NCBI GenBank assembly: GCA_042090785.1
Contig: JBELIP010000009.1
Span: 9,267-73,266 of the forward strand
From: UBA7434 sp042090785
GTDB taxonomy: Bacteria; Pseudomonadota; Gammaproteobacteria; Pseudomonadales; UBA7434
Reading direction: 5' to 3'
Length of the DNA: 64,000 nucleotides
Shown here: positions 26,641 to 36,076 of the stretch, piece by piece
Layout: every line of letters starts with the position of its first letter
How positions within the stretch are numbered: position 1 is the stretch's first letter
The notes under the pieces: generated by a model
Database searches by the model: none
Seen by the model: the letters and a program-made list of their open reading frames with translations, nothing else
What the model was told of the DNA's origin: nothing
Made by a program: the position numbers and the translations under genes

Positions 26641-27714
26641 TTATTCTAAAATAAAAGGATGAAAGCTTTCTGAGTGCCATGAGACGCTTTTAAAACGGGC
26701 AACATTTTCTGTCTTGCCCTCAAGCTCAGGATTATGGCTATTTTCGCGTGTAATCAAAAATACCGCAAGGTTTTGCTCTACTGCAAGCCGCTTGGCTTCT
26801 GCCGGCCCCATGACATTCAGTGCCGTAGCCCAAGCATCAGCCTCTGCTGCAGAACGCGCAATAACACTAACAGAAGCTAATGAGTGCTGTACTGGGTAGC
26901 CGGTACGCACATCAATAGTATGCGAATAACGCTTACCCTGATATTCAAAAAAGTTTCGGTAATCACCCGATGTGGCAATAGCGACGTCTTTTAATGCTAC
27001 TACCTGCTCTATTTCGCCGGCACGGAATACAGGCTTTTCAATCGCAAGCCGCCAATCAACCCCCTGCGGGTTATGGCCACTAACACGCACTTCGCCACCA
27101 ATATCCACCAAAGAATTGCTCAGACCAAGCGCGCTTAGCTTACTGGCCACTATGTCTACCGCATAGCCCTTGGCAATGGCCGAAAGGTCTAAAGCAATAT
27201 CCGCTGACTTGCACAGCGATTGCGTTTGCCTATTTATCGACAAGGCAGTCATATCTACTCTTGCCAGCAAAGCGCTTATTTCGGCGGCATCAGGATAAAC
27301 AAATGCAGCGTTCGACTGGCCAAAGCCCCATCGCTCAACCAAAGGACCTATTAATGGGTTAAAAGCACCCGCCGTTGCTGCGTTTATATCTATCGATTGC
27401 TGAACAACATCGAGTAAAGCCTGTGACACCGCTAAGCAATGATTAGGGGCTAAGCGGTTAAAAACCGAGATCTCTGAATCGGCTTCGTAAGTTGACATAG
27501 AAGCAATAACCGCAGCTAGCTGACGCTCCACTTGCTGCTTAGCTAAATCAAGGTCGAAGGACGGAGCATTCACCGCAGCATGATCATCATTACTATTTTC
27601 AACAACAGTGACTCGATAATAAGTCCCCATCGTCTCGCCAGACCAACGATAAGTTCGCTGATTTTCTGCTAACGAACGTGAACTATCGCAGCCTACAAAT
27701 AAAAACAGCGACAC
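26641..27714 (-). CDS. apbE: FAD:protein FMN transferase, lipoprotein (start uncertain)
   Basis: ApbE transfers FMN from FAD to a threonine of NqrB and NqrC (motif SGAT), acting at the periplasmic face. Family blocks visible are WSGETMGTYYRV, LSAIAKGYAVD, SLVDIGGEVRV, and the C-terminal HTIDVRTGYPV and ADAWATALNVMG. A lipobox ends at LFVGC. From GTG 27714, the first canonical start, only eight residues precede the lipid cysteine. Yet the frame upstream reads AKTKVITAALVLVSLFLFVG, a complete lipoprotein signal, with no ATG, GTG or TTG back to an in-frame stop. Translation may begin at ATT 27777, ATT 27771 or ATC 27768, coupled to the nqrF stop. It lies in the nqr operon. Confidence 0.92.
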   Translation of the reverse strand: MSLFLFVGCDSSRSLAENQRTYRWSGETMGTYYRVTVVENSNDDHAAVNAPSFDLDLAKQQVERQLAAVIASMSTYEADSEISVFNRLAPNHCLAVSQALLDVVQQSIDINAATAGAFNPLIGPLVERWGFGQSNAAFVYPDAAEISALLARVDMTALSINRQTQSLCKSADIALDLSAIAKGYAVDIVASKLSALGLSNSLVDIGGEVRVSGHNPQGVDWRLAIEKPVFRAGEIEQVVALKDVAIATSGDYRNFFEYQGKRYSHTIDVRTGYPVQHSLASVSVIARSAAEADAWATALNVMGPAEAKRLAVEQNLAVFLITRENSHNPELEGKTENVARFKSVSWHSESFHPFILE

Positions 27715-27776
27715 TAGAACTAGCGCCGCCGTGATTACTTTCGTCTTAGCACTGGGACTAAAAGCGATAATAAGAA

Positions 27777-28997
27777 TTACCCACCAAAGTCATCAAGCAT
27801 AATATTTTCTGGTTCAACACCGAGATCTAGCAGCATAGAGATAACCGCTGAGTTCATCATGGGTGGACCACACATATAGTATTCACAATCTTCAGGCGCT
27901 GGATGATCCTTTAAGTAGTTATCGAATAACACCTGATGGATAAAACCAGTTAAACCATCCCAATTATCTTCGGGCAATGGGTCAGAAAGCGCTAAATGCC
28001 AATTAAAGTTTTCGTTTTCACTTTCAAGTGTATCGTATTCATCAACATAAAACGCTTCGCGCATTGATCGAGCGCCATACCAGAAAGAAATTTTGCGATC
28101 GGTGTGAATACGGCGCAGCTGATCAAAGATGTGAGAGCGCATTGGCGCCATACCGGCACCACCACCAACAAACACCATTTCAGCTTTAGTGTCTTTGGCA
28201 AAAAACTCACCAAAAGGACCGTATACTTTTACTTTATCACCTGGCTTTAAATTAAACGTCCAAGAAGACATTTGCCCTGGCGTTAAGGCCAAGTTATTAG
28301 GTGGCGGAGTAGCACAGCGAATATTAAACTTAACAACACCTTCTTCTTCTGGGTAGTTAGCCATTGAATAAGCGCGAATAACGGTCTCATCCACCTTAGA
28401 AACCAAATCTAGAAAACCAAAGCGCTCCCAATCACTGCGGTACTGCTCTTCAATATCAAAATCAGCGTACTTCACCTCATGCGGTGGACACTCTAGCTGT
28501 ACATAACCACCTGCACGGAAATTCACTTTTTCACCTTCAGGAAGGCGCAGTGTTAGCTCTTTAATAAATGTTGCGACGTTTGGATTAGACTCAACCGTGC
28601 ATTCCCACTGCTTAACACCAAACACCTCTTCAGGTATTTCAACTTTCATATCTTGTTTAACAGCAACCTGACAAGAAAGACGATATCCCTCTTGAATTTC
28701 ACGCTTAGTAAAATGAGGTTCTTCGGTAGCAAGGATAGAACCGCCGCCGTCCGAAACAATACACTTACACTGCGCGCAAGTACCGCCGCCGCCACAAGCT
28801 GAAGCCAAAAACAAATCGTTAGCAGCCAATGTTTGCAACAGCTTATCGCCTGCAGCAACCGAAATAGTTTTTTCGCCGTTAACATTAATATTAACATCAC
28901 CGGTACTCACTAATTGCCCGCGCGCAATTAATATAATTGCCACTAGCGCCAGCACAATGGCTGTAAACATCGCTACGCCAAGAGTAATTTCATTCAT
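27777..28997 (-). CDS. nqrF: Na+-NQR subunit F (NADH dehydrogenase, 2Fe-2S, FAD)
   Basis: NqrF takes electrons from NADH through FAD to its 2Fe-2S cluster and on into the complex. The 406-residue protein has an N-terminal membrane helix (5-26). A ferredoxin domain follows with ligands C68, C74, C77 and C109. The ferredoxin reductase domain has the FAD motif RAYSMANYP and the NAD site GGGAGMAPMRSHIFD. It ends with the family tail EDCEYYMCGPPMMN. Its stop codon adjoins the putative apbE start. Length equals characterised NqrF proteins (about 408). Confidence 0.97.
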   Translation of the reverse strand: MNEITLGVAMFTAIVLALVAIILIARGQLVSTGDVNINVNGEKTISVAAGDKLLQTLAANDLFLASACGGGGTCAQCKCIVSDGGGSILATEEPHFTKREIQEGYRLSCQVAVKQDMKVEIPEEVFGVKQWECTVESNPNVATFIKELTLRLPEGEKVNFRAGGYVQLECPPHEVKYADFDIEEQYRSDWERFGFLDLVSKVDETVIRAYSMANYPEEEGVVKFNIRCATPPPNNLALTPGQMSSWTFNLKPGDKVKVYGPFGEFFAKDTKAEMVFVGGGAGMAPMRSHIFDQLRRIHTDRKISFWYGARSMREAFYVDEYDTLESENENFNWHLALSDPLPEDNWDGLTGFIHQVLFDNYLKDHPAPEDCEYYMCGPPMMNSAVISMLLDLGVEPENIMLDDFGG

Positions 28998-29024
28998 TGT
29001 TACTAAACTCCTCGATAACCTGCT

Positions 29025-29633
29025 TTACAGGTCGATACCACCAAAAGACATAAAACCAAGAGACATTAAGCCGACAGTAATAAAGGTAATGCCTAAACCA
29101 CGTAAACCTTCGGGAACATCACTGTACTTTAACTTCTCACGAATACCCGCTAAGGCAACGATAGCTAAGCCCCAACCTATTCCTGCGCCAGCACCAAAAA
29201 CGGCACTCTCGGTAAAATTGTAATCTCGCTCTACCATAAATAACGATGCACCTAAAATAGCGCAGTTAACGGTAATTAGCGGTAGAAAAACGCCTAGTGC
29301 GTTATAAAGTGCCGGCACATACTTATCTAAAAACATCTCTAGAATCTGTACGCTGGCAGCAATAACGCCAATATAACTAAGAAACCCTAAAAAGCTGAGG
29401 TTTACATCGGGTAAACCTGCCCATAAAAGCGCCCCGTCAGCCAATAAATTATGGTAAATAAGATTATTCAGTGGTGTGGTAATCGTTAACACCACAACGA
29501 CAGCAATACTTAATCCTATCGCCGCTTCAATCTTTTTTGATATAGCCAAAAAAGTACACATACCTAAAAAGAAGGCTAGTGCCATATTCTCAATAAAGAT
29601 GGCTTTTACAAATAAACTTAAATAATGCTCCAT
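29025..29633 (-). CDS. nqrE: Na+-NQR subunit E
   Basis: A 202-residue, six-helix membrane subunit that with NqrD forms the membrane iron-centre site of the sodium pump. C26 in FFLGMCTFLA and C124 in TVNCAILGAS match the conserved metal-ligand cysteines. The start overlaps the nqrD stop as TAATG, so translation is coupled. The paralogous helical repeat shared with NqrD is visible in the NCAI/NCIV segments. Length matches the family (about 198). Confidence 0.97.
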   Translation of the reverse strand: MEHYLSLFVKAIFIENMALAFFLGMCTFLAISKKIEAAIGLSIAVVVVLTITTPLNNLIYHNLLADGALLWAGLPDVNLSFLGFLSYIGVIAASVQILEMFLDKYVPALYNALGVFLPLITVNCAILGASLFMVERDYNFTESAVFGAGAGIGWGLAIVALAGIREKLKYSDVPEGLRGLGITFITVGLMSLGFMSFGGIDL

Positions 29634-30295
29634 TACAAAGCCTCCCGTAGCGTAGAGTTTTTGCAGATTTTAAATTCTTCAGCTTCAACCTGATCTTTCT
29701 TGTTGGCACGTAATATCCAAATAAAGAAGCCGATAATAAAAAATGCACTGGGTGGTAATAACATCATTCCGTTAGGAATATACCAACCACCTTCTGTTGA
29801 TAGAGCCAGAAGTTCAACACCAAATAATTTACCCGCACCTAAAAACTCCCTAAAAAAGGCAACGAATAAAAGTACTACGCTATAACCTAAGCCGTTACCA
29901 ACGCCATCTAAAAAGCTAGGCCAGGGTGGGTTTTTCATCGCAAAAGCTTCTGCACGCCCCATAACAATACAGTTAGTGATAATCAAACCAACAAAAACTG
30001 ACAATTGCTTACTGACATCATAAGCAACCGCTTTAAGTATTTGGTCGACCACAATAACCAATGAGGCAATAATGATCATCTGCACAATAATACGGATGCT
30101 GCTTGGCACATGGTTACGCACTAATGAAACAAATACGTTAGAGAAAGCCGTTACCGCTGTAAGTGCTAAACACATAACCAGCGTTGTCTCTAAACCGGTG
30201 GTAACCGCCAATGCTGAACAAATGCCCAAAATCTGTAATGCAATTGGGTTATCGTCAAAGATTGGCGTAATTAAAATCTTTTTTGTATCACTCAT
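29633..30295 (-). CDS. nqrD: Na+-NQR subunit D
   Basis: A 220-residue membrane subunit paralogous to NqrE. C26 (LGICSALAV) and C109 (IITNCIVMGRAEAFAM) are the conserved cysteines of the shared iron centre. Six transmembrane helices are visible, arranged as an inverted repeat like RnfE/NqrD relatives. It follows nqrC by 51 bases and overlaps nqrE by one base. Confidence 0.97.
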   Translation of the reverse strand: MSDTKKILITPIFDDNPIALQILGICSALAVTTGLETTLVMCLALTAVTAFSNVFVSLVRNHVPSSIRIIVQMIIIASLVIVVDQILKAVAYDVSKQLSVFVGLIITNCIVMGRAEAFAMKNPPWPSFLDGVGNGLGYSVVLLFVAFFREFLGAGKLFGVELLALSTEGGWYIPNGMMLLPPSAFFIIGFFIWILRANKKDQVEAEEFKICKNSTLREAL

Positions 30296-30346
30296 AAAAT
30301 TCTCTCTGCTACTCGCTTTAGCAAATAAATAGACTGCTTAATTGAG

Positions 30347-31117
30347 CTAAGCACTACCGGATTTAAGGTTATTCAAGAATGTTTGGAAACCATTCTCACC
30401 CATCCAAAAGGACAACAAGTTGGATACACCACGACTGGTTAAAGTCGCACCCGATAAACCATCTACTTGATAACCAGCATTCGCTGAGCCAGACATCACT
30501 GAGCCTTTAATCACTTCAATGGCAACCGCACCTTCTTTATAGACCTGTTTACCTGGCCAAATAGCTTTCCAGCGTGGATTATCTATCTCGCCACCTAGGC
30601 CTGGCGTTTCACCATGATCATAAAAGCCTAGACCCGCAATCGTGTTGAGGTCACTCTCTAAGGCAACAAAACCATATAAGGTAGACCAGAGACCATAACC
30701 ATGGACGGGTAAAATAATTTTATCGAACTCACTATCTGATTCTACGATATAGACCACTGCTTGGTTCTCTCGACGAGAGATTTTAGCAATATCAGTGCTG
30801 CCATCTAGAGCTTGTGAGGTTGCGGGGTCTTTAGCAGCTTTACGCTGATCAAAAGCATTAGCATCTTCAACGTCAACGAACAAACCTGTCGACAAATCAA
30901 CAATGCGAGTTTGAATGGCTGAAAATTGCTCTTCAACAGAAACGCTTTCTTGATAAAGACCTGCCGCCAAAAGAATATTCTTCTTTTTATCGAGATCTTT
31001 ATTAAGCTCTTGCATTGGGCGCAATATAACAGCCGCGGCAGATACAATCACTGAGCAGACAAAGCACAGTAATAAAGCAACCGTTAAGGTTTTTTGAATA
31101 CTATCTTGACTAGCCAC
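30347..31117 (-). CDS. nqrC: Na+-NQR subunit C (covalent FMN)
   Basis: NqrC carries a covalently bound FMN in a periplasmic domain anchored by one helix (about 9-32). The ApbE target motif is SGATLTS with T225, the same position as reported for Vibrio NqrC, preceded by the family block LGFYDHGETPGLGGEIDNP. The 256-residue length is typical. The start is GTG 31117, overlapping the nqrB stop by eight bases (GTGGCTAG), which implies coupled translation. Confidence 0.97.
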   Translation of the reverse strand: MASQDSIQKTLTVALLLCFVCSVIVSAAAVILRPMQELNKDLDKKKNILLAAGLYQESVSVEEQFSAIQTRIVDLSTGLFVDVEDANAFDQRKAAKDPATSQALDGSTDIAKISRRENQAVVYIVESDSEFDKIILPVHGYGLWSTLYGFVALESDLNTIAGLGFYDHGETPGLGGEIDNPRWKAIWPGKQVYKEGAVAIEVIKGSVMSGSANAGYQVDGLSGATLTSRGVSNLLSFWMGENGFQTFLNNLKSGSA

Positions 31118-32309
31118 GAGCCAACCTCCTATTTATATTTGCACGTACAACGATATGATCGATTAATGGTGCAAAAAGGTTAGAGAATAAAATCGCTAAC
31201 ATAATACCTTCGGGGAATGCTGGGTTAACAACACGGATCAATACGGTCATTACACCAATTAAAACGCCGTACCAAAGACGGCCAGCATCGGTCATTGATG
31301 CTGAAACCGGGTCAGTCGTCATAAAGACTAAGCCGAACATAAAGCCACCAACCACTAAGTGCCAGTACCAAGGTAGAGCAAACATTAAGTTGCTATCACT
31401 ACCAATCCAGTTAAAAAGCGTTGATAAAGAAACCATGCCAATAAATGTTCCTAGCATGATGCGCCACGAAGCAATTCCGGTTGCTAACAGTATCACCATG
31501 CCGATACCAATAGCGATAACCGACGTTTCGCCAACCGAACCGTGAACGTTGCCGACAAAAGCATTCATCCAACCAATTTGGCTTTCTAGCGCTTGAACAC
31601 CATCAGAATAAGCAATCGATAATGACGTAGCACCCGAATAGCCGTCAACAGCAGTCCATACTGTATCGCCAGACATAAAGGCTGGGTAGGCAAAATAAAG
31701 GAAAGCACGACCGGTTAATGCTGGGTTAAGGAAGTTTTTACCCGTACCGCCAAAGACCTCTTTACCTACCACAATACCAAAGCTAATACCTAGCGCGACC
31801 ATCCAAAGTGGAATGTCCGGCGGGCAAGTTAAAGCAAAAAGGATAGAGGTAACAAAGAAACCTTCGTTGATTTCATGACCGCGCTTAGAAGCGAATAACA
31901 CTTCCCAGAAGCCGCCGACAACAAAAGTTGTCATGTATATAGGCAAAAAGTAAAACGCTCCATGAACAAAGCAATCCCAAATACTACTTGGGTCAAAACC
32001 GGCAAATAAGCTAATCATACCGATACGCCAACCATCACCGGCTAAAATCTCGCCGGCTGCAAGAATTTCATTCGCCTGATGACCAACGTTATACATGCCG
32101 TAAAACATCGCCGGAAAAGTTGCCATCCACACAGTAATCATAATACGTTTTAGATCGATACCATCACGGACATGTGAAGCGCTTTTAGTCACTGATGATG
32201 GTCGATAGAAAATAGTATCTACCGCTTCATAAAGTGCGTACCAACCTTCATATTTACCACCCGGGGTGAAATGCGGCTCGACATTGTCGAGTAATTTACG
32301 TAACCACAT
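31110..32309 (-). CDS. nqrB: Na+-NQR subunit B (membrane, covalent FMN)
   Basis: NqrB is the large integral subunit thought to form the sodium channel; it holds a covalent FMN and riboflavin. The 399-residue protein has about ten transmembrane helices, the ApbE target motif SGAT with T228, and the conserved GGTGKNFLNPALTGRAFLYF segment. The N-terminal cytoplasmic extension (1-55) is typical. It lies four bases after nqrA, so the two are tightly coupled. Confidence 0.97.
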   Translation of the reverse strand: MWLRKLLDNVEPHFTPGGKYEGWYALYEAVDTIFYRPSSVTKSASHVRDGIDLKRIMITVWMATFPAMFYGMYNVGHQANEILAAGEILAGDGWRIGMISLFAGFDPSSIWDCFVHGAFYFLPIYMTTFVVGGFWEVLFASKRGHEINEGFFVTSILFALTCPPDIPLWMVALGISFGIVVGKEVFGGTGKNFLNPALTGRAFLYFAYPAFMSGDTVWTAVDGYSGATSLSIAYSDGVQALESQIGWMNAFVGNVHGSVGETSVIAIGIGMVILLATGIASWRIMLGTFIGMVSLSTLFNWIGSDSNLMFALPWYWHLVVGGFMFGLVFMTTDPVSASMTDAGRLWYGVLIGVMTVLIRVVNPAFPEGIMLAILFSNLFAPLIDHIVVRANINRRLARG

Positions 32310-32313
32310 TCGC

Positions 32314-33654
32314 TTAACCCTCCTTCTCTATTTGCGTGAGATTATCGCGAAGGATAGGCCCATATTCATATTTGCCCGGACAAACATAGGTACACAACGC
32401 CAAATCTTCTTCGTCGAGTTCTAAGCAGCCAAGCTCTTGAGCTGTTGAGGTATCACCAACAATTAATGCGCGCAATAATTGTGTTGGCAAAATATCTAAC
32501 GGCATAATGCGTTCGTAATTGCCTATTGGCACCATGGCTCTATCACTACCGTTAGTGGTGGTAGTAAAAGAAAATAACTTGCCCTTCATAAGCGATGAAA
32601 TAAATGTGCGAGTTACAGAATGCTTATTAACACCGGCGCGAAGATAAGACATAAATTCACGATCTCTACCTTCTTCTAATACAGTAATCTGTTGATGATA
32701 ACGACCTAGATACGCGTAAGGTCCGCGCGCTTTACGGCCATTAAACAATGAACCTGAAACAATACGCGGGTCATTACCTGTTGCTTTTCCTGCAATTAGC
32801 TCATCGGTGCAGGCACCAGCTCGCGTTTGCAATAACACAGGGTCTTCAACTAACGGGCCAGCTAAGGAAACGACACGCGCTACCGAAATACGCCCTTCGG
32901 TGAACAGCTTACCCACAGCAATAACATCTTGGTAATTAATGGTCCAAGCCACACGCGAAGCCGAAGCGGGTGCAAGCTTATGAATATGCGTGCCCGCTAA
33001 ACCAGCGGGATGGGGGCCAGAAAAAGCCACTAGCTCAGCACCTGAGTTGCCGACACTGACAGCTGAATCGCCTGCAACACAGCAATAAACCGTTGCAGCG
33101 CCAAGACGTGAAAGAATCGTTAGGCCATTTTCAAAATCGGCAGTATTAGCAGCAATAATAGGTGCAGGGTCTGCAGCCAGTGGGTTGGTATCCATTGATG
33201 TAACAAAAATGGCATTAGCCGTGCTATCAACCGCCGGAACCTTGCTAAAAGGACGCGTACGAAACGCTGCCCAACTGCCAGACTCAATTAGCTGTTCGCG
33301 AACCTTAGCACCGTCAAGCGAAGCCAGCTCAGAAGCCGCATGGGCATCAAATGTCACTTCATCATCGCCATCAAGCTCAACAACCACCGACTGTAGCGCA
33401 CGCTTATCACCGCGATTAATCGCACTGACCACACCTGCACCAGGTGAAGTGTACTTAACACCCGCATTTTTCTTATCAGAAAAAAGCACCTGCCCCAGCT
33501 TAACTCGATCACCTTCCTGGACATTCATTGTTGGCTTCATGCCAATATAGTCAAAGCCGATTAATGCCACTGAACGAACAGTGGCACCCGCCTCTACTAC
33601 CTGCCGAGGAGCACCCTCGATTGGCAAATCAAGGCCCCGTTTAATTTTGATCAT
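32314..33654 (-). CDS. nqrA: Na+-NQR subunit A
   Basis: NqrA is the peripheral subunit implicated in ubiquinone binding. The 446-residue protein begins MIKIKRGLDLPIEG and contains the conserved RPFSKVP, PHPAGLAGTHIHKL and CTYVCPGKYEYGPILR segments. ATG 33654 is chosen over a 22-codon longer frame because it matches the universal family start and has GGCAGG just upstream. It is first in nqrABCDEF-apbE-nqrM. A TATAAT on the minus strand at 33873-33878 is a possible -10, though no good -35 accompanies it. Confidence 0.97.
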   Translation of the reverse strand: MIKIKRGLDLPIEGAPRQVVEAGATVRSVALIGFDYIGMKPTMNVQEGDRVKLGQVLFSDKKNAGVKYTSPGAGVVSAINRGDKRALQSVVVELDGDDEVTFDAHAASELASLDGAKVREQLIESGSWAAFRTRPFSKVPAVDSTANAIFVTSMDTNPLAADPAPIIAANTADFENGLTILSRLGAATVYCCVAGDSAVSVGNSGAELVAFSGPHPAGLAGTHIHKLAPASASRVAWTINYQDVIAVGKLFTEGRISVARVVSLAGPLVEDPVLLQTRAGACTDELIAGKATGNDPRIVSGSLFNGRKARGPYAYLGRYHQQITVLEEGRDREFMSYLRAGVNKHSVTRTFISSLMKGKLFSFTTTTNGSDRAMVPIGNYERIMPLDILPTQLLRALIVGDTSTAQELGCLELDEEDLALCTYVCPGKYEYGPILRDNLTQIEKEG

Positions 33655-34067
33655 ATACCTGCCTTTTGGATGAGTTTGCGCGTTTGAGTAGCTGAATAAA
33701 CAGTTAATACAAACAAGCACTTCTCTTAAAAAATCTACTTATCCCCTACTTCTACGGTCCGAGCCGTCAAGCCGATTAAAAAGCTCTAACTTGGCCAAAT
33801 AGCACGCAAAAATCAGCTTTTGAGCGAGCTAAAACAAGCGAATAAGGGACGGTATGGAAAACATCGCGCGGCATTATAGGGGTGATAGGCTTTGTTAGCT
33901 ACTCAGGGAGCGCTTTGTTGCTGATTTTGAATACTTTTCCCAAAAATAACTGCCCAAATTTAAGAACTAAAGAAGACGGCTTAAAACAAGCAATACGGCA
34001 CAGGCCAAACGCACCAGAAATGACCAAATGTATGCAGGCTAGAACGAGCCATGTGGCAGCTATAGAA

Positions 34068-34090
34068 CGGCCTAGCACACAGCTAGGCCG
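34068..34090. repeat. Perfect 9-bp inverted repeat with 5-base loop
   Basis: CGGCCTAGC-ACACA-GCTAGGCCG. No T-tract follows on either side, so it is not a standard rho-independent terminator; it could be an operator or an RNA hairpin. Confidence 0.8.
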
Positions 34091-34122
34091 CAATGAATTC
34101 ACCAGCAATCTACTGATAGCAC

Positions 34123-34170
34123 ATGACTCTTAATATGACTCTTAATATCAGTCTTAATATGACTCTAGAG
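34123..34170. repeat. Intergenic 12-bp tandem repeat, four units
   Basis: ATGACTCTTAAT twice exactly, then ATCAGTCTTAAT and ATGACTCTAGAG, with no gaps. It lies about 80 bases past the GAPDH stop. Confidence 0.9.
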
Positions 34171-34247
34171 GTTAGCGACTGCTAAACACATAGCCTCAGA
34201 GCCTCTTATCCGCTGAAAGACCGGCTTAACATTCTTATTTGAAGTGT

Positions 34248-35735
34248 TTAGTCTTTAGGGTACAGGGCATATTTTACGCCTGCCATTTTCTCCATAACGC
34301 GATGCACCTGACAGGCATAACCAAACTCGTTGTCGTACCAAATGTAGAGCACCGCTTGATGACCATTGACGATAGTGGCCTGAGCGTCAAACACGCAGGC
34401 TCTTCGCGAACCAACAAAGTCTGTTGACACCACTTCAGGCGAGTTAATGTAATCTATTTGTTTGCGCAGCGGCGAATGCAGCGAAACCTGACGAATATAC
34501 TCATTCAACGCTTCGGCAGTGGTTGCGAGCTTAAACGTTAAATTTAAAATCGCCATAGACACATTGGGAGTTGGCACCCTAATGACATTACCCGATAATT
34601 TACCCATTAAATGCGGCAACACCTTGCCCACCGCCTTGACCGCGCCGGTTTCAGTAAGCACCATATTCAATGCCGCGCTGCGACCTCGCCGATTACCCTT
34701 ATGAAAGTTATCAATAAGATTTTGATCGTTGGTATACGAGTGCACCGTTTCAACATGTCCGCTTTCAACGCCGTATTCATCATCCAGCGCCTTAAGCGGC
34801 GGTGTTATAGCGTTCGTAGTACAAGAGGCCGCAGATATAATAGTGTCGGAATCCTCAATAATATTGTCGTTAATACCTGACACAATATTTTTCATGTCGC
34901 CCTTACCCGGCGCAGTCAACAAAACCTTGCTGGTACCCTTTGATTTAAGATGCAAACCCAAGCCATCAAAATCATGCCACATACCGGTATTATCAACAAT
35001 GAGGGCATTATTTTTGCCGTATTCTGTGTAATCAATCTTATCGGGTGCACTGGCATAAATAACACGAATTTCATTACCATTAGCAACAAAGGAGCAGCGC
35101 TCCTCATCCACCCTCACCGTACCGTTAAACTGGCCATGAACAGAGTCACGCTGCAATAAAGAAGCACGTTTAATTAAATCATGCTCACCACCCTTTCTAA
35201 CCACTATGGCGCGCAAGCGTAAATTATCACCGCCACCGGTTTTTTCAATTAACAAACGCGCCATTAACCTACCAATACGCCCAAAACCATAAAGCACAAC
35301 ATCTTGCGGTTGCGCCAAAGGCTTTTCCTTTTTACCCATTAACGGCTCAACCTGTTGGCTGACATAATCCTCAAGCACCACCTTATTGCCATCGGCATCT
35401 ATATCATCGCCCTCAAAAAAGAAACGTGTGACAATACGGCCAATATCAATATGTGCATGCCCTAAATCATAAGAAGCTAAAGCACGAAGAACAGGAAAGG
35501 TTTCAAACTCAGAAAGCTCGTTGGCTTCAATCTGCCTGACTGCACGATGGTCCTGCATAATTTCAATAACCGAACGGTTAACCAATGGATGACCATAAAT
35601 ATACGTTTTAACATTATTTTTACGATACAACTTTCCAACTAAGGGAATCATCCCCTCTGCAAGCGCTTCTCGCTCTTTCCAGTCAGCAAAATAATCGGCT
35701 GGACGTTGACGCTCATGCTCTTCATAAAGTTTCAT
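34248..35735 (-). CDS. gap: Glyceraldehyde-3-phosphate dehydrogenase, long form
   Basis: A 495-residue GAPDH with an extra N-terminal domain of about 125 residues before the Rossmann motif VVLYGFGRIGRLMARLL. The catalytic cysteine is in SAASCTTNAITP, and HSYTNDQNLIDNFHKGNRRG and WYDNEFGYACQV are the usual GAPDH blocks. Standard GAPDH is about 335 residues. This extended form is known in Pseudomonas and related gammaproteobacteria next to mfd/nqr, as here. The extension has no recognised function. ATG 35735 starts MKLYEEHERQRPADYF, as in those relatives. Whether it works in glycolysis or gluconeogenesis cannot be told. Confidence 0.93.
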   Translation of the reverse strand: MKLYEEHERQRPADYFADWKEREALAEGMIPLVGKLYRKNNVKTYIYGHPLVNRSVIEIMQDHRAVRQIEANELSEFETFPVLRALASYDLGHAHIDIGRIVTRFFFEGDDIDADGNKVVLEDYVSQQVEPLMGKKEKPLAQPQDVVLYGFGRIGRLMARLLIEKTGGGDNLRLRAIVVRKGGEHDLIKRASLLQRDSVHGQFNGTVRVDEERCSFVANGNEIRVIYASAPDKIDYTEYGKNNALIVDNTGMWHDFDGLGLHLKSKGTSKVLLTAPGKGDMKNIVSGINDNIIEDSDTIISAASCTTNAITPPLKALDDEYGVESGHVETVHSYTNDQNLIDNFHKGNRRGRSAALNMVLTETGAVKAVGKVLPHLMGKLSGNVIRVPTPNVSMAILNLTFKLATTAEALNEYIRQVSLHSPLRKQIDYINSPEVVSTDFVGSRRACVFDAQATIVNGHQAVLYIWYDNEFGYACQVHRVMEKMAGVKYALYPKD

Positions 35736-36076
35736 GCATACCCTCTATTTATACAGCGAATAAACTATTCGACAATTAATACAAAAAAAAAGCCTTAAGT
35801 GGCAATGAAAGCTGACCACAAAAAAACGTTAAGTGCCTTCAAGTTGCGAAAAACACGATAAAAGCGCGATAAATAGAAAATAAATAAGCCAACAAACAAC
35901 AAAACAATAGATGCTTTTAAACCATCTAAAACTTTGTCATTTGCCCGTAGCATAAGGAGGGAGGAATAAAACAAGGATAATTAGCTAAATCCTATCTAGC
36001 AAAAATAACTATCAACTTAATTAACAAAAAAAACTGAGAACAGCCATAAAAAAACACTAAAGCGATAACAGACCGC
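35736..36076. other. A-rich intergenic region upstream of GAPDH
   Basis: About 340 A/T-rich bases between co-directional xthA and GAPDH. It contains a weak repeat (CTTAAGTGGC and GTTAAGTGCC at roughly 45-base spacing) and polypurine stretches. I see no gene and no promoter I would defend. Confidence 0.4.

Larger units (their letters stand above)
33655..34247. other. Intergenic region between GAPDH and nqrA
   Basis: About 590 bases upstream of the nqr operon and downstream of GAPDH. It holds a possible -10 TATAAT (minus, 33873-33878), a perfect 9-bp palindrome (34068-34090) and a 12-bp tandem repeat (34123-34170), listed separately. Short frames on both strands look non-coding. Confidence 0.5.

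Noticed and set aside
34068..34090. Rho-independent terminator of GAPDH
   Set aside because: Strong stem but no T-tract on either strand, and it lies 160 bases past the stop.
33882..34133. Short overlapping frames on both strands between GAPDH and nqrA
   Set aside because: No ribosome binding sites, no recognisable motifs, and they cover a palindrome and a repeat; more likely non-coding.
34123..34170. CRISPR-like array
   Set aside because: The 12-bp units are contiguous without spacers and no cas genes are present.
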